Assembly: GCF_014212055.1 (NCBI RefSeq)
Contig: NZ_JACJVO010000025.1
Coordinates: 62,001 to 126,000, forward strand
Direction of reading: 5' to 3'
Length of the DNA stretch: 64,000 nucleotides
From: Cohnella zeiphila
GTDB lineage: Bacteria; Bacillota; Bacilli; Paenibacillales; Paenibacillaceae
Under the pieces are notes generated by a model that did no database searches, was not told the DNA's origin, and worked only from the letters and a program-made list of their open reading frames with translations. Position numbers and translations under genes: made by a program. Each line of letters opens with the position of its first letter. Position 1 is the stretch's first letter. Positions 33,064 to 40,888 of the stretch are shown piece after piece.

Positions 33064-34848
33064 ATGATGCGAGAATTCAATCCGGAACCGACTGTCATCC
33101 TTCTGACCGACTTCGGCGCAAGGCCCGATTCGGGCGAGGACGCTTTGCCTGCGATGAGGCGTGCTCTGTCGGCGGCGGCCGATGTGGACGGACCGGTCGT
33201 GCTGCAGTGCCCGCGCGGCCGCTACGACTTTTATCCCGGCGATGCGGTGCGTGTTCCCCTGTATATCTCCAATACGGCCAGCGAAGAGGAGTGCCCGGAT
33301 ACGATCAAGACGGTCGCGCTTTGGCTGCAACGGATGAGCGGCTTCACCCTGGCCGGTGACGGTTCCTTGTTCGTGTTCCACGGCAAAATGACGATGTTCG
33401 CGATGGAAGACTGCGAGGACATCGAAATCCGCGATGTTCATATGGACTATGAGCGGCCCACGGTCGTGGAGATGACCGTAGCGGGAAGGGGCGAGAATTG
33501 GCTCGACCTTGCCGTGCACCCCGACGCCGGATATGTCATCGAGGACGGCAAGCTGGTCTGGCTCGGCGACGGCTGGCGTTTCCGCGACGGTCCGATGCAG
33601 CAGTACGATCCTGAGCGGGGGACGACCTGGCGGATCGACAATGGGGTCGTGCAGGCGAGCCGGGTCGAGGAACAGGGGGTCGGGCGGCTGCGGCTGCGTT
33701 TCGCCGGCCCCGCTCCGGACGTAGCCCCCGGCCATGTGCTGCAAGCCCGCGACGGCATTCGCGACCAGGTCGGCGCGTTCCTCCATCGAAGCCGAAATAT
33801 CCGCTGGCGGCGCGTCGGCATGCACTTCATGCATGGTTTGGGCATCGTGGGCCAGTTCAGCGAGGAGCTGAGCTTCGAAGACGTGACGATCGCGCCCCGG
33901 CCCGAGACCGGGCGGACCGTCGCCGGCTTCGCCGACGGCATCCACCTGTCCGGCTGCCGGGGGCGCATCCGCATCGAAGGCTGCCGGTTCGAAGGGCTGC
34001 ACGACGACGGCGTCAACGTGCACGGCACCCATCTGCGGATCGTCGGCGTCGCCCCGCCGAATCGGATGACGGTGCGGTTCATGCATCCGCAGAGCTACGG
34101 GTTCGAAGCTTTTTTCCCGGGGGATGCGATCGAATTCGTCGACCGCGACTCGTTGGTCGCCTATGGCGCCGGGGCTGTCAAGACGGCGGAACGGCTCGGC
34201 CCGCGCGAAATCCGGCTTACGCTTGAAGAGGCGCTGCCGGACGGCGTCAAGGCCGGGGATGCGGTCGACAACGTCACATGGACGCCCGAGGTGTCGATCG
34301 TCGGCAACACTTTCGCGCGAATCCCGACAAGGGGAGTATTGGTTACAACGCGCCGCAAGGCGGTTATCGAGAACAACCGGTTCGAAAGAATGCCCATGAG
34401 CGCCGTTCTCGTGGCCGACGACGCGCGGAGCTGGTACGAATCCGGTCCGGTCAGGGACCTCGCCGTCCGCGGCAACGAAATGATCGAATGCGGTTGGCTC
34501 GGTCACCCGGCGATCGCCGTCGTTCCGGAGAATGCGGTGGCGGACCCGACCGCGCCCGTCCATCAAAACATCGTCATCGAGAACAATCGCTTCCTCATGC
34601 GGGACAATGCCGTGCTTCATGCCCGAAGCGTCCGCACGCTCATCTTTCGCCATAATCGGATGGCCGTGCGGGATGCCGGGGAAGATTCGGAAGCAGCCAA
34701 GACGAGGTTCGTTCTGACGGCCTGCAGCGAGGTTGTCATTTCTGACAACAAGACGGAAGGAGATCGGCCGCTTGGCCTCGTCCAAACGGAGTCGATGGGC
34801 ACGGACGGCTTGTTCGTCTCTCCCGATCAAGGACTCTTGGTACTTTAG
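33064..34848 (+). CDS. GH110 alpha-1,3-galactosidase
   Basis: A 594-residue protein of glycoside hydrolase family 110, whose characterised members remove terminal alpha-1,3-linked galactose, for instance from blood-group B or linear B-type structures. The start ILLTDFGARPDSGEDALPAM is typical of right-handed beta-helix enzymes of this family. The core has MHFMHGLGIVGQFSEELSFE, FADGIHLSGCRG and HDDGVNVHGTHLRI, close to the family consensus (HDDPINVHGTHL from memory); acidic residues in the two Asp-Gly motifs are the catalytic candidates. Later segments repeat the pattern VIENNRFE and IVIENNRF, as expected for beta-helix turns. No signal peptide is seen, unlike many secreted GH110 enzymes. ATG 33064 is 6 nt after GAAAGG. 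It is the last gene of operon B. Confidence 0.85.
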   Translation: MMREFNPEPTVILLTDFGARPDSGEDALPAMRRALSAAADVDGPVVLQCPRGRYDFYPGDAVRVPLYISNTASEEECPDTIKTVALWLQRMSGFTLAGDGSLFVFHGKMTMFAMEDCEDIEIRDVHMDYERPTVVEMTVAGRGENWLDLAVHPDAGYVIEDGKLVWLGDGWRFRDGPMQQYDPERGTTWRIDNGVVQASRVEEQGVGRLRLRFAGPAPDVAPGHVLQARDGIRDQVGAFLHRSRNIRWRRVGMHFMHGLGIVGQFSEELSFEDVTIAPRPETGRTVAGFADGIHLSGCRGRIRIEGCRFEGLHDDGVNVHGTHLRIVGVAPPNRMTVRFMHPQSYGFEAFFPGDAIEFVDRDSLVAYGAGAVKTAERLGPREIRLTLEEALPDGVKAGDAVDNVTWTPEVSIVGNTFARIPTRGVLVTTRRKAVIENNRFERMPMSAVLVADDARSWYESGPVRDLAVRGNEMIECGWLGHPAIAVVPENAVADPTAPVHQNIVIENNRFLMRDNAVLHARSVRTLIFRHNRMAVRDAGEDSEAAKTRFVLTACSEVVISDNKTEGDRPLGLVQTESMGTDGLFVSPDQGLLVL

Positions 34849-34925
34849 CGGCCGGAGGACGCATCGCCTGAACAGGAAATTCTCCACATATGCTCACGCG
34901 ATAACGTTTTTTTGGTCCATATACC

Positions 34926-35051
34926 GGAAAAGCTCCCTATATCCGCCGACAGATCCCCGAAACGGGCGAAATGAGCGGAATAAGGGGAGCTTTTCCCGTT
35001 TGGATGAGGAGTAGGACACTGAGAGGCTGACTGAAAGGAGCTTTTCCCGTT
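34926..35051. repeat. GGAGCTTTTCCCGTT repeat cluster
   Basis: GGAGCTTTTCCCGTT occurs at 34986-35000 and again 51 bp later at 35037-35051. An inverted, degenerate copy (GGAAAAGCTCCCTATATCCG, 34926-34945) could pair with 34977-34996 (CGGAATAAGGGG...) to form a long stem. The rest of the 463-bp gap (34849-35311) holds only a possible coding relic ending at 35248: a stop-free stretch from about 35102 whose end reads NESLLSLQNESAATKSV, without a supported start. Confidence 0.65.
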
Positions 35052-35311
35052 GACGTCTCGCCGGGCGTTCTATTAAGCCGGGTTCCGCTGTCTCGCCGGC
35101 ATCGTGGGGGCGAGCGGTTATAGATCGACACAACGGGCGGGCCAACGACACGAACGGCGAATTCGAGTATCTCGGCATGCATCTGTCCGCTATGAACGAG
35201 TCGCTGCTGTCACTCCAAAACGAATCAGCGGCGACTAAAAGCGTTTGAAGTGATCTTCGGCTTCTCCCCATACCCCGGGAGAAATTATTCATCCTTACCT
35301 TTTGAGCACGA

Positions 35312-36025
35312 CTAAGTGTTGCCTTTCATTCTTTCGATAATGTCGACCGTTTTATTTAACCATGGAAAATCATTATAGGGGGGATTCTCTATACCAAGAA
35401 AAGAGCAAAATTTTTGAAATGAACCGAATTGGGACAGATTAATAATTAGTAAATCATTCGGCCGGTCTTTAAAGTATTCTATGATTTCTTGATTATACTT
35501 TTGATAGTGACGGATTAAAGCTTTTTTGTTATAAGGATCATTTTCGGGGATATCATACAAACAACGATTGTATTCCCATAACCATCCCTTGTATATATAA
35601 TTACTGTTCAATAAATCCTCTTTGGTCATTATTTTCCCATTATTAAATACTGCGCTATGGAATTTTGTGAGTGAACGATACCACTGTTTAGGATCATCAC
35701 GTAAACTTAGAATAAATTTACTATTTGGATACGCCATATCAAGGTGTTTGAATGTACCAGGCATGCTAAATGGGAAATCCTGAAATACTTCGGCTGACTG
35801 GCAATAATGAATGATGGCTTGATAATTGCCAGACAAATAATCTTTCATTAACTGCTCGGCACGACGTTGATCGCCGGTGGTGTAGCCCAAATCTTCGAAT
35901 GTTTTTTTCAAGGAAGACGTTCCCGTTTTATTGCAACCAATGCAAAATATTTTATTGCTTCCATCTCTTTTATCATCGCAATCTGAACTATCTGATCCGT
36001 CACTAAATACTCTCTTTCTCATCAT
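35312..36025 (-). CDS. sulfotransferase-family protein, AT-rich and probably acquired
   Basis: A 237-residue protein that resembles sulfotransferases of the PAPS-dependent fold (Sulfotransfer_4 type). The 5'-phosphosulfate loop is IFCIGCNKTGTSSLKKTFED with the GxxKTGTSSL signature, and the 3'-phosphate site reads SKFILSLRDDPKQWYRSLTK (LRxDP...W). It would transfer sulfate from PAPS to a sugar or other hydroxyl acceptor in the cytoplasm. The base composition is strikingly AT-rich compared with every neighbour, and codon use differs (many AAA, ATA, TTA), which points to horizontal transfer. The frame is open to ATG 36112, but I see no ribosome site there; ATG 36025, preceded by GGGGTGG, is preferred, with 36022 as alternative. 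It is a single gene with no PAPS synthesis genes nearby. Confidence 0.8.
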   Translation of the reverse strand: MMRKRVFSDGSDSSDCDDKRDGSNKIFCIGCNKTGTSSLKKTFEDLGYTTGDQRRAEQLMKDYLSGNYQAIIHYCQSAEVFQDFPFSMPGTFKHLDMAYPNSKFILSLRDDPKQWYRSLTKFHSAVFNNGKIMTKEDLLNSNYIYKGWLWEYNRCLYDIPENDPYNKKALIRHYQKYNQEIIEYFKDRPNDLLIINLSQFGSFQKFCSFLGIENPPYNDFPWLNKTVDIIERMKGNT

Positions 36026-36243
36026 AGCTGGATTCCACCCCCAGTAAGTGTTTATAATGGCCGACTTTTTGATATACGATCGTCGACTTTGCGCCGTCCG
36101 GTTTGAGATCATTGTATGAAGTCATATCCTTCATGTTGAATCTGTTCAGTTCATGTGGATGGCGATTTTAACGTGAATTACTGGACGAATTGAGCGGCAG
36201 CATTATCCGTCCTCGGCGGGGGAAGCGAAAAAACGATTCCCCG

Positions 36244-36272
36244 ATTGACAGGCAGAAGTCTATTCGGGAAGA
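36244..36272 (+). promoter_or_regulatory. probable promoter of the SGNH hydrolase gene
   Basis: TTGACA (36244-36249) is followed after 17 bp by GAAGAT (36267-36272). The rest of the 310-bp stretch 36026-36335 holds no gene I can support. Confidence 0.5.
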
Positions 36273-36335
36273 TGAGAAAGGAAGAATACGGCATCTGTCC
36301 GTTAAACGGACTGCCAAAGCGGAGGCTTACCACAC

Positions 36336-37442
36336 ATGTTGAATCTATCGGAAATCGTGAGAGTTCGCGGACCTTTGAGAAACACCGCGGCCAAATTGAA
36401 GGAAGGCTCGCTCACCGTCGGTTTTATCGGAGGCTCGATCACGGACGGGCGTCCGGGCCACAATTGGCCGGAGCCGGTCGCGCGCTGGCTGGCGGAGACG
36501 TATCCGGACGTCCGCATCGCCGTAGAGAATGCGGGGATCGGGGCGACGGGCAGCGACCTGGCCGCGTTCCGGGCGAAGCGGGATCTGATCGATACGGGCT
36601 GCGATCTCGTGTTCGTGGAGTTCGCCGTCAACGATAACGGCGAGCCGACGGAACGGCGGAACAAGACGAGAGAAGGCTTGCTGCGCCAGCTTCTGGCGGA
36701 CGGCAAGCGGGATGTGGTGCTGGCGTATACGTATTGCCAGGACATGTACGAGCCGATGATGGACGGCCGCCTGCCGGACAGCATCGCGGAGTTTGAGGCG
36801 CTGGCGGAGCATTACGGTATCGGCTCGGTCTGGATGGGCAAGCACGCGCTCGAAGAGGTGAAGCTCGGCCGGCTGCGTTGGGAGGAATGGCTGCCGGACG
36901 GCCTCCATCCGACGCAGCGGGGCAGCCTGAGCTACGGGGAGAGCGTCATCGCTTTACTGCAGGAAGCTTTGTCTGGAATCGAAGTGCAAGGTGCTTCGGC
37001 TGAGGCTTCATCCGCCGCGCTTCCCTCAGCGCTCTATGCCGGCAACTGGCAGAACGTCCGCTTCGTGCCGTTCGAGGACGTGCGCGCCGAGGGACCTTGG
37101 ACGGTCCGCCGCTGGGTGACGCTGCACTGGATCGACCGCGCCTTGTCGACGTTCGCGGTCGGAGCCAAGCTGGCGTTCTCTTTCGAAGGAACGGTGCTGG
37201 CGCTGGCGTTCGACTTCGGCAAAAGCTCGGCCGAGTTCCGCTACCGCATCGACGGCGGCGAATGGACAACGTCCAACCGCGAACGGCCGGACTGGTGCGG
37301 CGCGAGCGGCTGGCTGAGGCTGGAGACGATTGCCGACGGCCTGCCGCCGGGCCGGCATGAATTCGAACTGGAGGTCGTGCACGGCAACCGTCCCGATTGC
37401 ACCGGCACGAACTTCGATCTGGCGTTTATCGGCGTCGTCTGA
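36336..37442 (+). CDS. SGNH/GDSL hydrolase with C-terminal beta domain
   Basis: A 368-residue esterase-type enzyme of the SGNH superfamily, no signal peptide. Block I is VGFIGGSITDG with catalytic S34, block III contains FAVNDNGE (N99), and block V is LPDGLHPTQRG with D188 and H191. Residues about 240-368 form a beta-sandwich-like C-terminal domain (FEGTVLALAFDFGKSSAEFR and RPDCTGTNFDLAFIGVV), as in carbohydrate-esterase-like SGNH proteins that deacetylate sugars. The substrate is unknown; given the neighbourhood, an acetylated oligosaccharide is plausible (inference). GGAGG (36320-36324) lies 11 nt before ATG 36336. It is a single gene with its own promoter and terminator. Confidence 0.87.
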   Translation: MLNLSEIVRVRGPLRNTAAKLKEGSLTVGFIGGSITDGRPGHNWPEPVARWLAETYPDVRIAVENAGIGATGSDLAAFRAKRDLIDTGCDLVFVEFAVNDNGEPTERRNKTREGLLRQLLADGKRDVVLAYTYCQDMYEPMMDGRLPDSIAEFEALAEHYGIGSVWMGKHALEEVKLGRLRWEEWLPDGLHPTQRGSLSYGESVIALLQEALSGIEVQGASAEASSAALPSALYAGNWQNVRFVPFEDVRAEGPWTVRRWVTLHWIDRALSTFAVGAKLAFSFEGTVLALAFDFGKSSAEFRYRIDGGEWTTSNRERPDWCGASGWLRLETIADGLPPGRHEFELEVVHGNRPDCTGTNFDLAFIGVV

Positions 37443-37459
37443 CCTCATTCTCCCACCTT

Positions 37460-37493
37460 CCCGTCTCGCCTCCCGGCAAGACGGGATTTTTTT
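37460..37493 (+). terminator. Rho-independent terminator after the SGNH gene
   Basis: CCCGTCT (37460-37466) pairs with AGACGGG (37479-37485), followed by ATTTTTTT. The 3' end of the convergent DUF998 gene lies 14 bp further on. Confidence 0.9.
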
Positions 37494-37506
37494 ATAGCTG
37501 AAACTT

Positions 37507-38211
37507 TTAAGCTTGAAGATTGAAATGGCCGGACTTTGCCTTATAAGCTTTCATCAGATTCCAAGCAACGATCATCATCCAAAGACTGAACCCCACGATA
37601 AAAACCCGGTTCGCCCAGCCCGTCCAATCGCCCGGGCCTCGGGTTCCTTCGAATTGGGTTCCGCCTCCCGCGATAAAAGCGATCAGACTAAGCCAAATGA
37701 CCGCCGTTGCCGTCCAAAGCAGTCGTCGAGCCTGTGCGCCGAATTGCGCGCGGCGGCCAAACGACCAAGTGATCAATGAAGAAGCGATCGGGGCAACGGG
37801 AATCACCATCAAGGATCCCCAGCCATGAAGTTCGCCATGCGCCGACCATTGATCGCGGCTGACCGTTATCGGATCCGTCTGAAACGTGCCGGCCATCACG
37901 AGTCCCGCCGCGGCGATCAACAGGAAGAAAAGCCCGATATACCCGCCGATCGATCGAAGGCTCGGCTCCATTGCCGCTATCAAGCTCAGGCATCCGAGCC
38001 CCAAGCAAAAAAACGCAAGCTGCATCAGCCAGCCGAAGTCGCCAAGCTCATATTCGCTAATCATTCTCCAGGAAGGGGCGAATTCCGGCTCCAGCGCATG
38101 AAGCGCCAGAAGGATCGCGACAAATGCGAGAGTAACCGCGAACGACAACCGCGCGGCCCGGCGGGAAAAGCCGGAGACGGCACTCGACGTGTTTTTATTC
38201 GGTTGAGGCAT
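37507..38211 (-). CDS. DUF998 membrane protein
   Basis: A 234-residue integral membrane protein with about six hydrophobic segments. The first loop has EPEFAPSWRMISEYELGDFG, the family signature of DUF998, a group of unknown function. An Arg-rich N-terminus (SGFSRRAARLSF) precedes the first segment. It follows the PadR gene by 5 bp on the minus strand and must be co-transcribed with it; such PadR plus membrane protein pairs are often stress- or drug-responsive, with the regulator controlling the partner (family knowledge, not shown here). Confidence 0.85.
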   Translation of the reverse strand: MPQPNKNTSSAVSGFSRRAARLSFAVTLAFVAILLALHALEPEFAPSWRMISEYELGDFGWLMQLAFFCLGLGCLSLIAAMEPSLRSIGGYIGLFFLLIAAAGLVMAGTFQTDPITVSRDQWSAHGELHGWGSLMVIPVAPIASSLITWSFGRRAQFGAQARRLLWTATAVIWLSLIAFIAGGGTQFEGTRGPGDWTGWANRVFIVGFSLWMMIVAWNLMKAYKAKSGHFNLQA

Positions 38212-38216
38212 TCTAA

Positions 38217-38825
38217 TTACCCCTCTTCAGTAGACTGTTTCTCCCAGATCTCTTGCCGTACCCGGTCATAGGCGGGATCTTGAAGCGATTCGACGAGTCT
38301 CGCGATGAAGCCGATCTCGGCTTTCAACAACGCGAGGCTGTACTCTTCTTCGGCCAGAAATACCCACTGCACGCCGTCCTCTGTCGATTGGCGAATCAGG
38401 TTCTGGCTCTCCTCGGCTTGTCGGGTCAATGCTTCCAGCCGCTTTCCCAGAAGTTCCGTCAACTCGACCGGCGTGAGGATGATCATGAGCGACAAGGCGA
38501 CGCCGAAGTGCGGGAATTCCTTGCGCGGTTCGGTTACGATCTCGCGCATCCAGTCGTATAATTCCGTTCTCCCCAGTTCGGTTATCCCATAGATGGTGCG
38601 TTCCGGACGCTGCGTATCCCGAATCGTTTCCTGTTCGGCGACGAACCCCGACTTGCGCAGCTGCTCCATCACCATGTAAAGGGACCCTTGGTTGTACTTG
38701 ATGTTGCGGTCTTTCCCGTGCTCGGTAAGCAGCCGCCCCAGCTCATAGGGATGCATCGGCCTGGCCAGCAGATAGGTCAGCGCGGCCAGGGCGAGCGGAT
38801 TCGACACTTTGCGTTTTTTGGCCAT
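38217..38825 (-). CDS. PadR-family transcriptional regulator
   Basis: A 202-residue regulator. The N-terminal winged helix (about 8-90) shows ALAALTYLLARPMHPYELGRLL, YNQGSLYMVMEQLRKSGFVAE and the wing RTIYGITELGR, as in PadR proteins. The C-terminal half is helical (Vir-C type), giving the dimer interface. ATG 38825 is preceded on its strand by AGGAGGGGG at a good distance; the open frame continues upstream to 39005, but that passes through the promoter. The promoter on the minus strand overlaps a perfect 16-bp palindrome, so autorepression is likely. Confidence 0.9.
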   Translation of the reverse strand: MAKKRKVSNPLALAALTYLLARPMHPYELGRLLTEHGKDRNIKYNQGSLYMVMEQLRKSGFVAEQETIRDTQRPERTIYGITELGRTELYDWMREIVTEPRKEFPHFGVALSLMIILTPVELTELLGKRLEALTRQAEESQNLIRQSTEDGVQWVFLAEEEYSLALLKAEIGFIARLVESLQDPAYDRVRQEIWEKQSTEEG

Positions 38826-38853
38826 AAATCCCCCTCCTGTTTCCTTGTAACTG

Positions 38854-38885
38854 ATTATAAATAGATAAATACTTGATATCAAGTA
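38854..38885 (-). promoter_or_regulatory. PadR promoter with 16-bp palindromic operator
   Basis: On the minus strand TTGATA (38877-38882) and TATAAT (38854-38859) are 17 bp apart, a strong sigma-A promoter. The -35 lies inside the perfect palindrome TACTTGATATCAAGTA (38870-38885); another half-site (TATCAAGTA) follows at 38891-38899. Confidence 0.75.
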
Positions 38886-38981
38886 ATTGTTATCAAGTAA
38901 TACTCTCACGTGGTCTTCGGCCTGCGCAAAAAATGACACCCAACCGGTCAAACGAATCGGATTCAGCGCGGGGAGAGCGGG

Positions 38982-38990
38982 TGGTACAAT
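38982..38990 (+). promoter_or_regulatory. extended -10 of the GH2 gene
   Basis: TGGTACAAT (TGN before TACAAT, 38985-38990) lies 40 bp upstream of the ATG. No good -35 is seen. Confidence 0.5.
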
Positions 38991-39029
38991 GAGTTCCATT
39001 CGCATGATGCGCTGGAAAGGGGAACGATC

Positions 39030-40793
39030 ATGACGTGCAGACCGGAATATCCGCGCCCTCAGTTCGTCAGGGACGCTTGGATGAGTTTAAACGGAACATG
39101 GGAATTTAGAATGGACGATAAAAATGCGGGATTGGCCGAAAAGTGGTACGAGAACGGAGAGTTCGACCGTACGATCGAGGTGCCGTTCTGCTACCAGAGC
39201 CCGCTGAGCGGCATCGGGGAGACGGAATTCCATGACGTCGTCTGGTACCGCCGGACGGTGCGGCTTCCCCGCGAAGCGGCGGGCAAGCGGGCGATTCTTC
39301 ATTTCGGCGCGGTCGATTACGACGCCGAAGTATGGGTCGACGGACGGCTGGTTTGCAGCCACGAGGGCGGCAACGCCTCCTTCTCCGCGGACGTGACCGA
39401 TGCGCTCGAAGAAGGAACGGACGAGCATACGATCGTCGTTCGCGCCCAAGATTACTTCGAGGACCTGGCGCTGCCCCGCGGCAAGCAGTATTGGAAGGAA
39501 AAGGGCGAGGTCATGTGGTTCCGCAACATGACCGGCATCTGGCAGACGGTATGGCTCGAGTTCGCCGCTCCCGTCCACCTCTCCCGGGTTCGCTTCACGC
39601 CTCACCTCGATACGAACGAGATCGAGATCGAGACGCGCATCGAGGGACTCGCCAAGGAAGCCCGCGCCGAGCTGGCCGTCGAAATCTCCTTTGCCGGCAA
39701 GACGATCGCCCGCGAACGGATCGAGGCCGGCGCTCTGGAGACGCGGCGCGTGAACCTGAAGGATTTCAACGATCACGGCTTCGGGCGCTGGTGGTCGCCG
39801 GAGAAGCCGAACCTGTACGACGTCGAATTCGTCCTTTCGGCGGACGGTACGGTGACGGACCGCGTGACAAGCTACTTCGGAATGCGTAAAATCTCTATAG
39901 AGAACGGCAAAGTCTGCTTGAACAACAAGCCTTATCCGATGAAGCTGGTGCTCGATCAAGGTTATTACCACGACGGTATCCTGACCGCGCCTTCGGACGA
40001 AGCGATCCGCCTCGACGTGGAGCTGTGCAAGCAAATGGGCTTCAACGGAATGCGCAAGCATCAGATGGTCGCGGATCCGAGATACTTGTATTGGTGCGAT
40101 AAGCTGGGCGTCCTCGTGTGGGGCGAAGCCGCCAACGCCTACGCGTATTCCGAGGACTATGCCTATCGGATGACCAAGGAGTGGGGAGAGATCATCCGAC
40201 GCGATTACAACCACCCGTGCATCGTCGCCTGGGTTCCGCTGAACGAGAGCTGGGGCGTGCCGGACATGCTGATCGATCCGAAGCAGCGGAACCACGCGAT
40301 GGCGCTGTACCATTTTACCAAATCGGTCGATTCGACCCGGCTCGTGCTGTCCAACGACGGCTGGGAGCACTGCCTGTCCGATCTGTGCACCGTACACGAT
40401 TACACAAGAGATCGCGGCACGCTGCTCGAACGGTACGCCGATCTCGAACGCATTCTGAACGACATGCCGGGCCGCAAATTCGTTTATGCGCCGGGGTACC
40501 GCTATAACGGCGAGCCGATCATGGTGACCGAGTTCGGCGGCGCCAACCTGCGGCGGCACGAGGAGTCGCCGGTCGTCAGGCCTTGCGCGGAAGACGAGGA
40601 GCAGTTCCTGAAGCAAGTCGTCGACGTCATCCATCCGATGGTCGTCTCCGGCCTCGTTCAAGGCTACTGCTACACGCAGCTGACGGACACCGAGACGGAA
40701 ATTTGCGGTTTGCTCACATGGGACCGCAAGCCGAAAATTCCGCTGGACGTCATCCGCCGCATCAACGAGGGAGAGCTCGTGGAGCATCTGTAA
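39030..40793 (+). CDS. GH2 glycoside hydrolase (beta-galactosidase/beta-glucuronidase-like)
   Basis: A 587-residue cytoplasmic enzyme of family GH2, a retaining exo-glycosidase. Domains in order: sugar-binding jelly roll (about 10-180, SLNGTWEFRMDD, WYRRTVRLP), immunoglobulin-like domain (about 185-285), and the TIM barrel (about 290-587). The acid/base is E406 in VPLNESWGV and the nucleophile is E501 in IMVTEFGG. At 587 residues it lacks the extra C-terminal domains of LacZ, so it is of the short type common in Paenibacillus; the sugar (beta-galactoside, -glucuronide or -mannoside) cannot be fixed by eye. GGAAAGGGGAACGATC precedes the ATG. It lies directly before two-component system 2, about 95 bp apart, and may be co-transcribed with it. 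Confidence 0.9.
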   Translation: MTCRPEYPRPQFVRDAWMSLNGTWEFRMDDKNAGLAEKWYENGEFDRTIEVPFCYQSPLSGIGETEFHDVVWYRRTVRLPREAAGKRAILHFGAVDYDAEVWVDGRLVCSHEGGNASFSADVTDALEEGTDEHTIVVRAQDYFEDLALPRGKQYWKEKGEVMWFRNMTGIWQTVWLEFAAPVHLSRVRFTPHLDTNEIEIETRIEGLAKEARAELAVEISFAGKTIARERIEAGALETRRVNLKDFNDHGFGRWWSPEKPNLYDVEFVLSADGTVTDRVTSYFGMRKISIENGKVCLNNKPYPMKLVLDQGYYHDGILTAPSDEAIRLDVELCKQMGFNGMRKHQMVADPRYLYWCDKLGVLVWGEAANAYAYSEDYAYRMTKEWGEIIRRDYNHPCIVAWVPLNESWGVPDMLIDPKQRNHAMALYHFTKSVDSTRLVLSNDGWEHCLSDLCTVHDYTRDRGTLLERYADLERILNDMPGRKFVYAPGYRYNGEPIMVTEFGGANLRRHEESPVVRPCAEDEEQFLKQVVDVIHPMVVSGLVQGYCYTQLTDTETEICGLLTWDRKPKIPLDVIRRINEGELVEHL

Positions 40794-40888
40794 CGCCGGG
40801 CGGCGTTCGCCTAAGCCGGAACCGCGCGCCGTCTCGCCGGACAGCATGAGCAATGTTCAACCTGCCGATCGAACGGGGAGGAATGCCG

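Noticed and set aside
34894..35292. 132-codon minus-strand frame in the repeat gap
   Set aside because: The frame is created by the GGAGCTTTTCCCGTT repeats (REKL occurs twice) and has no ribosome site or known domain.
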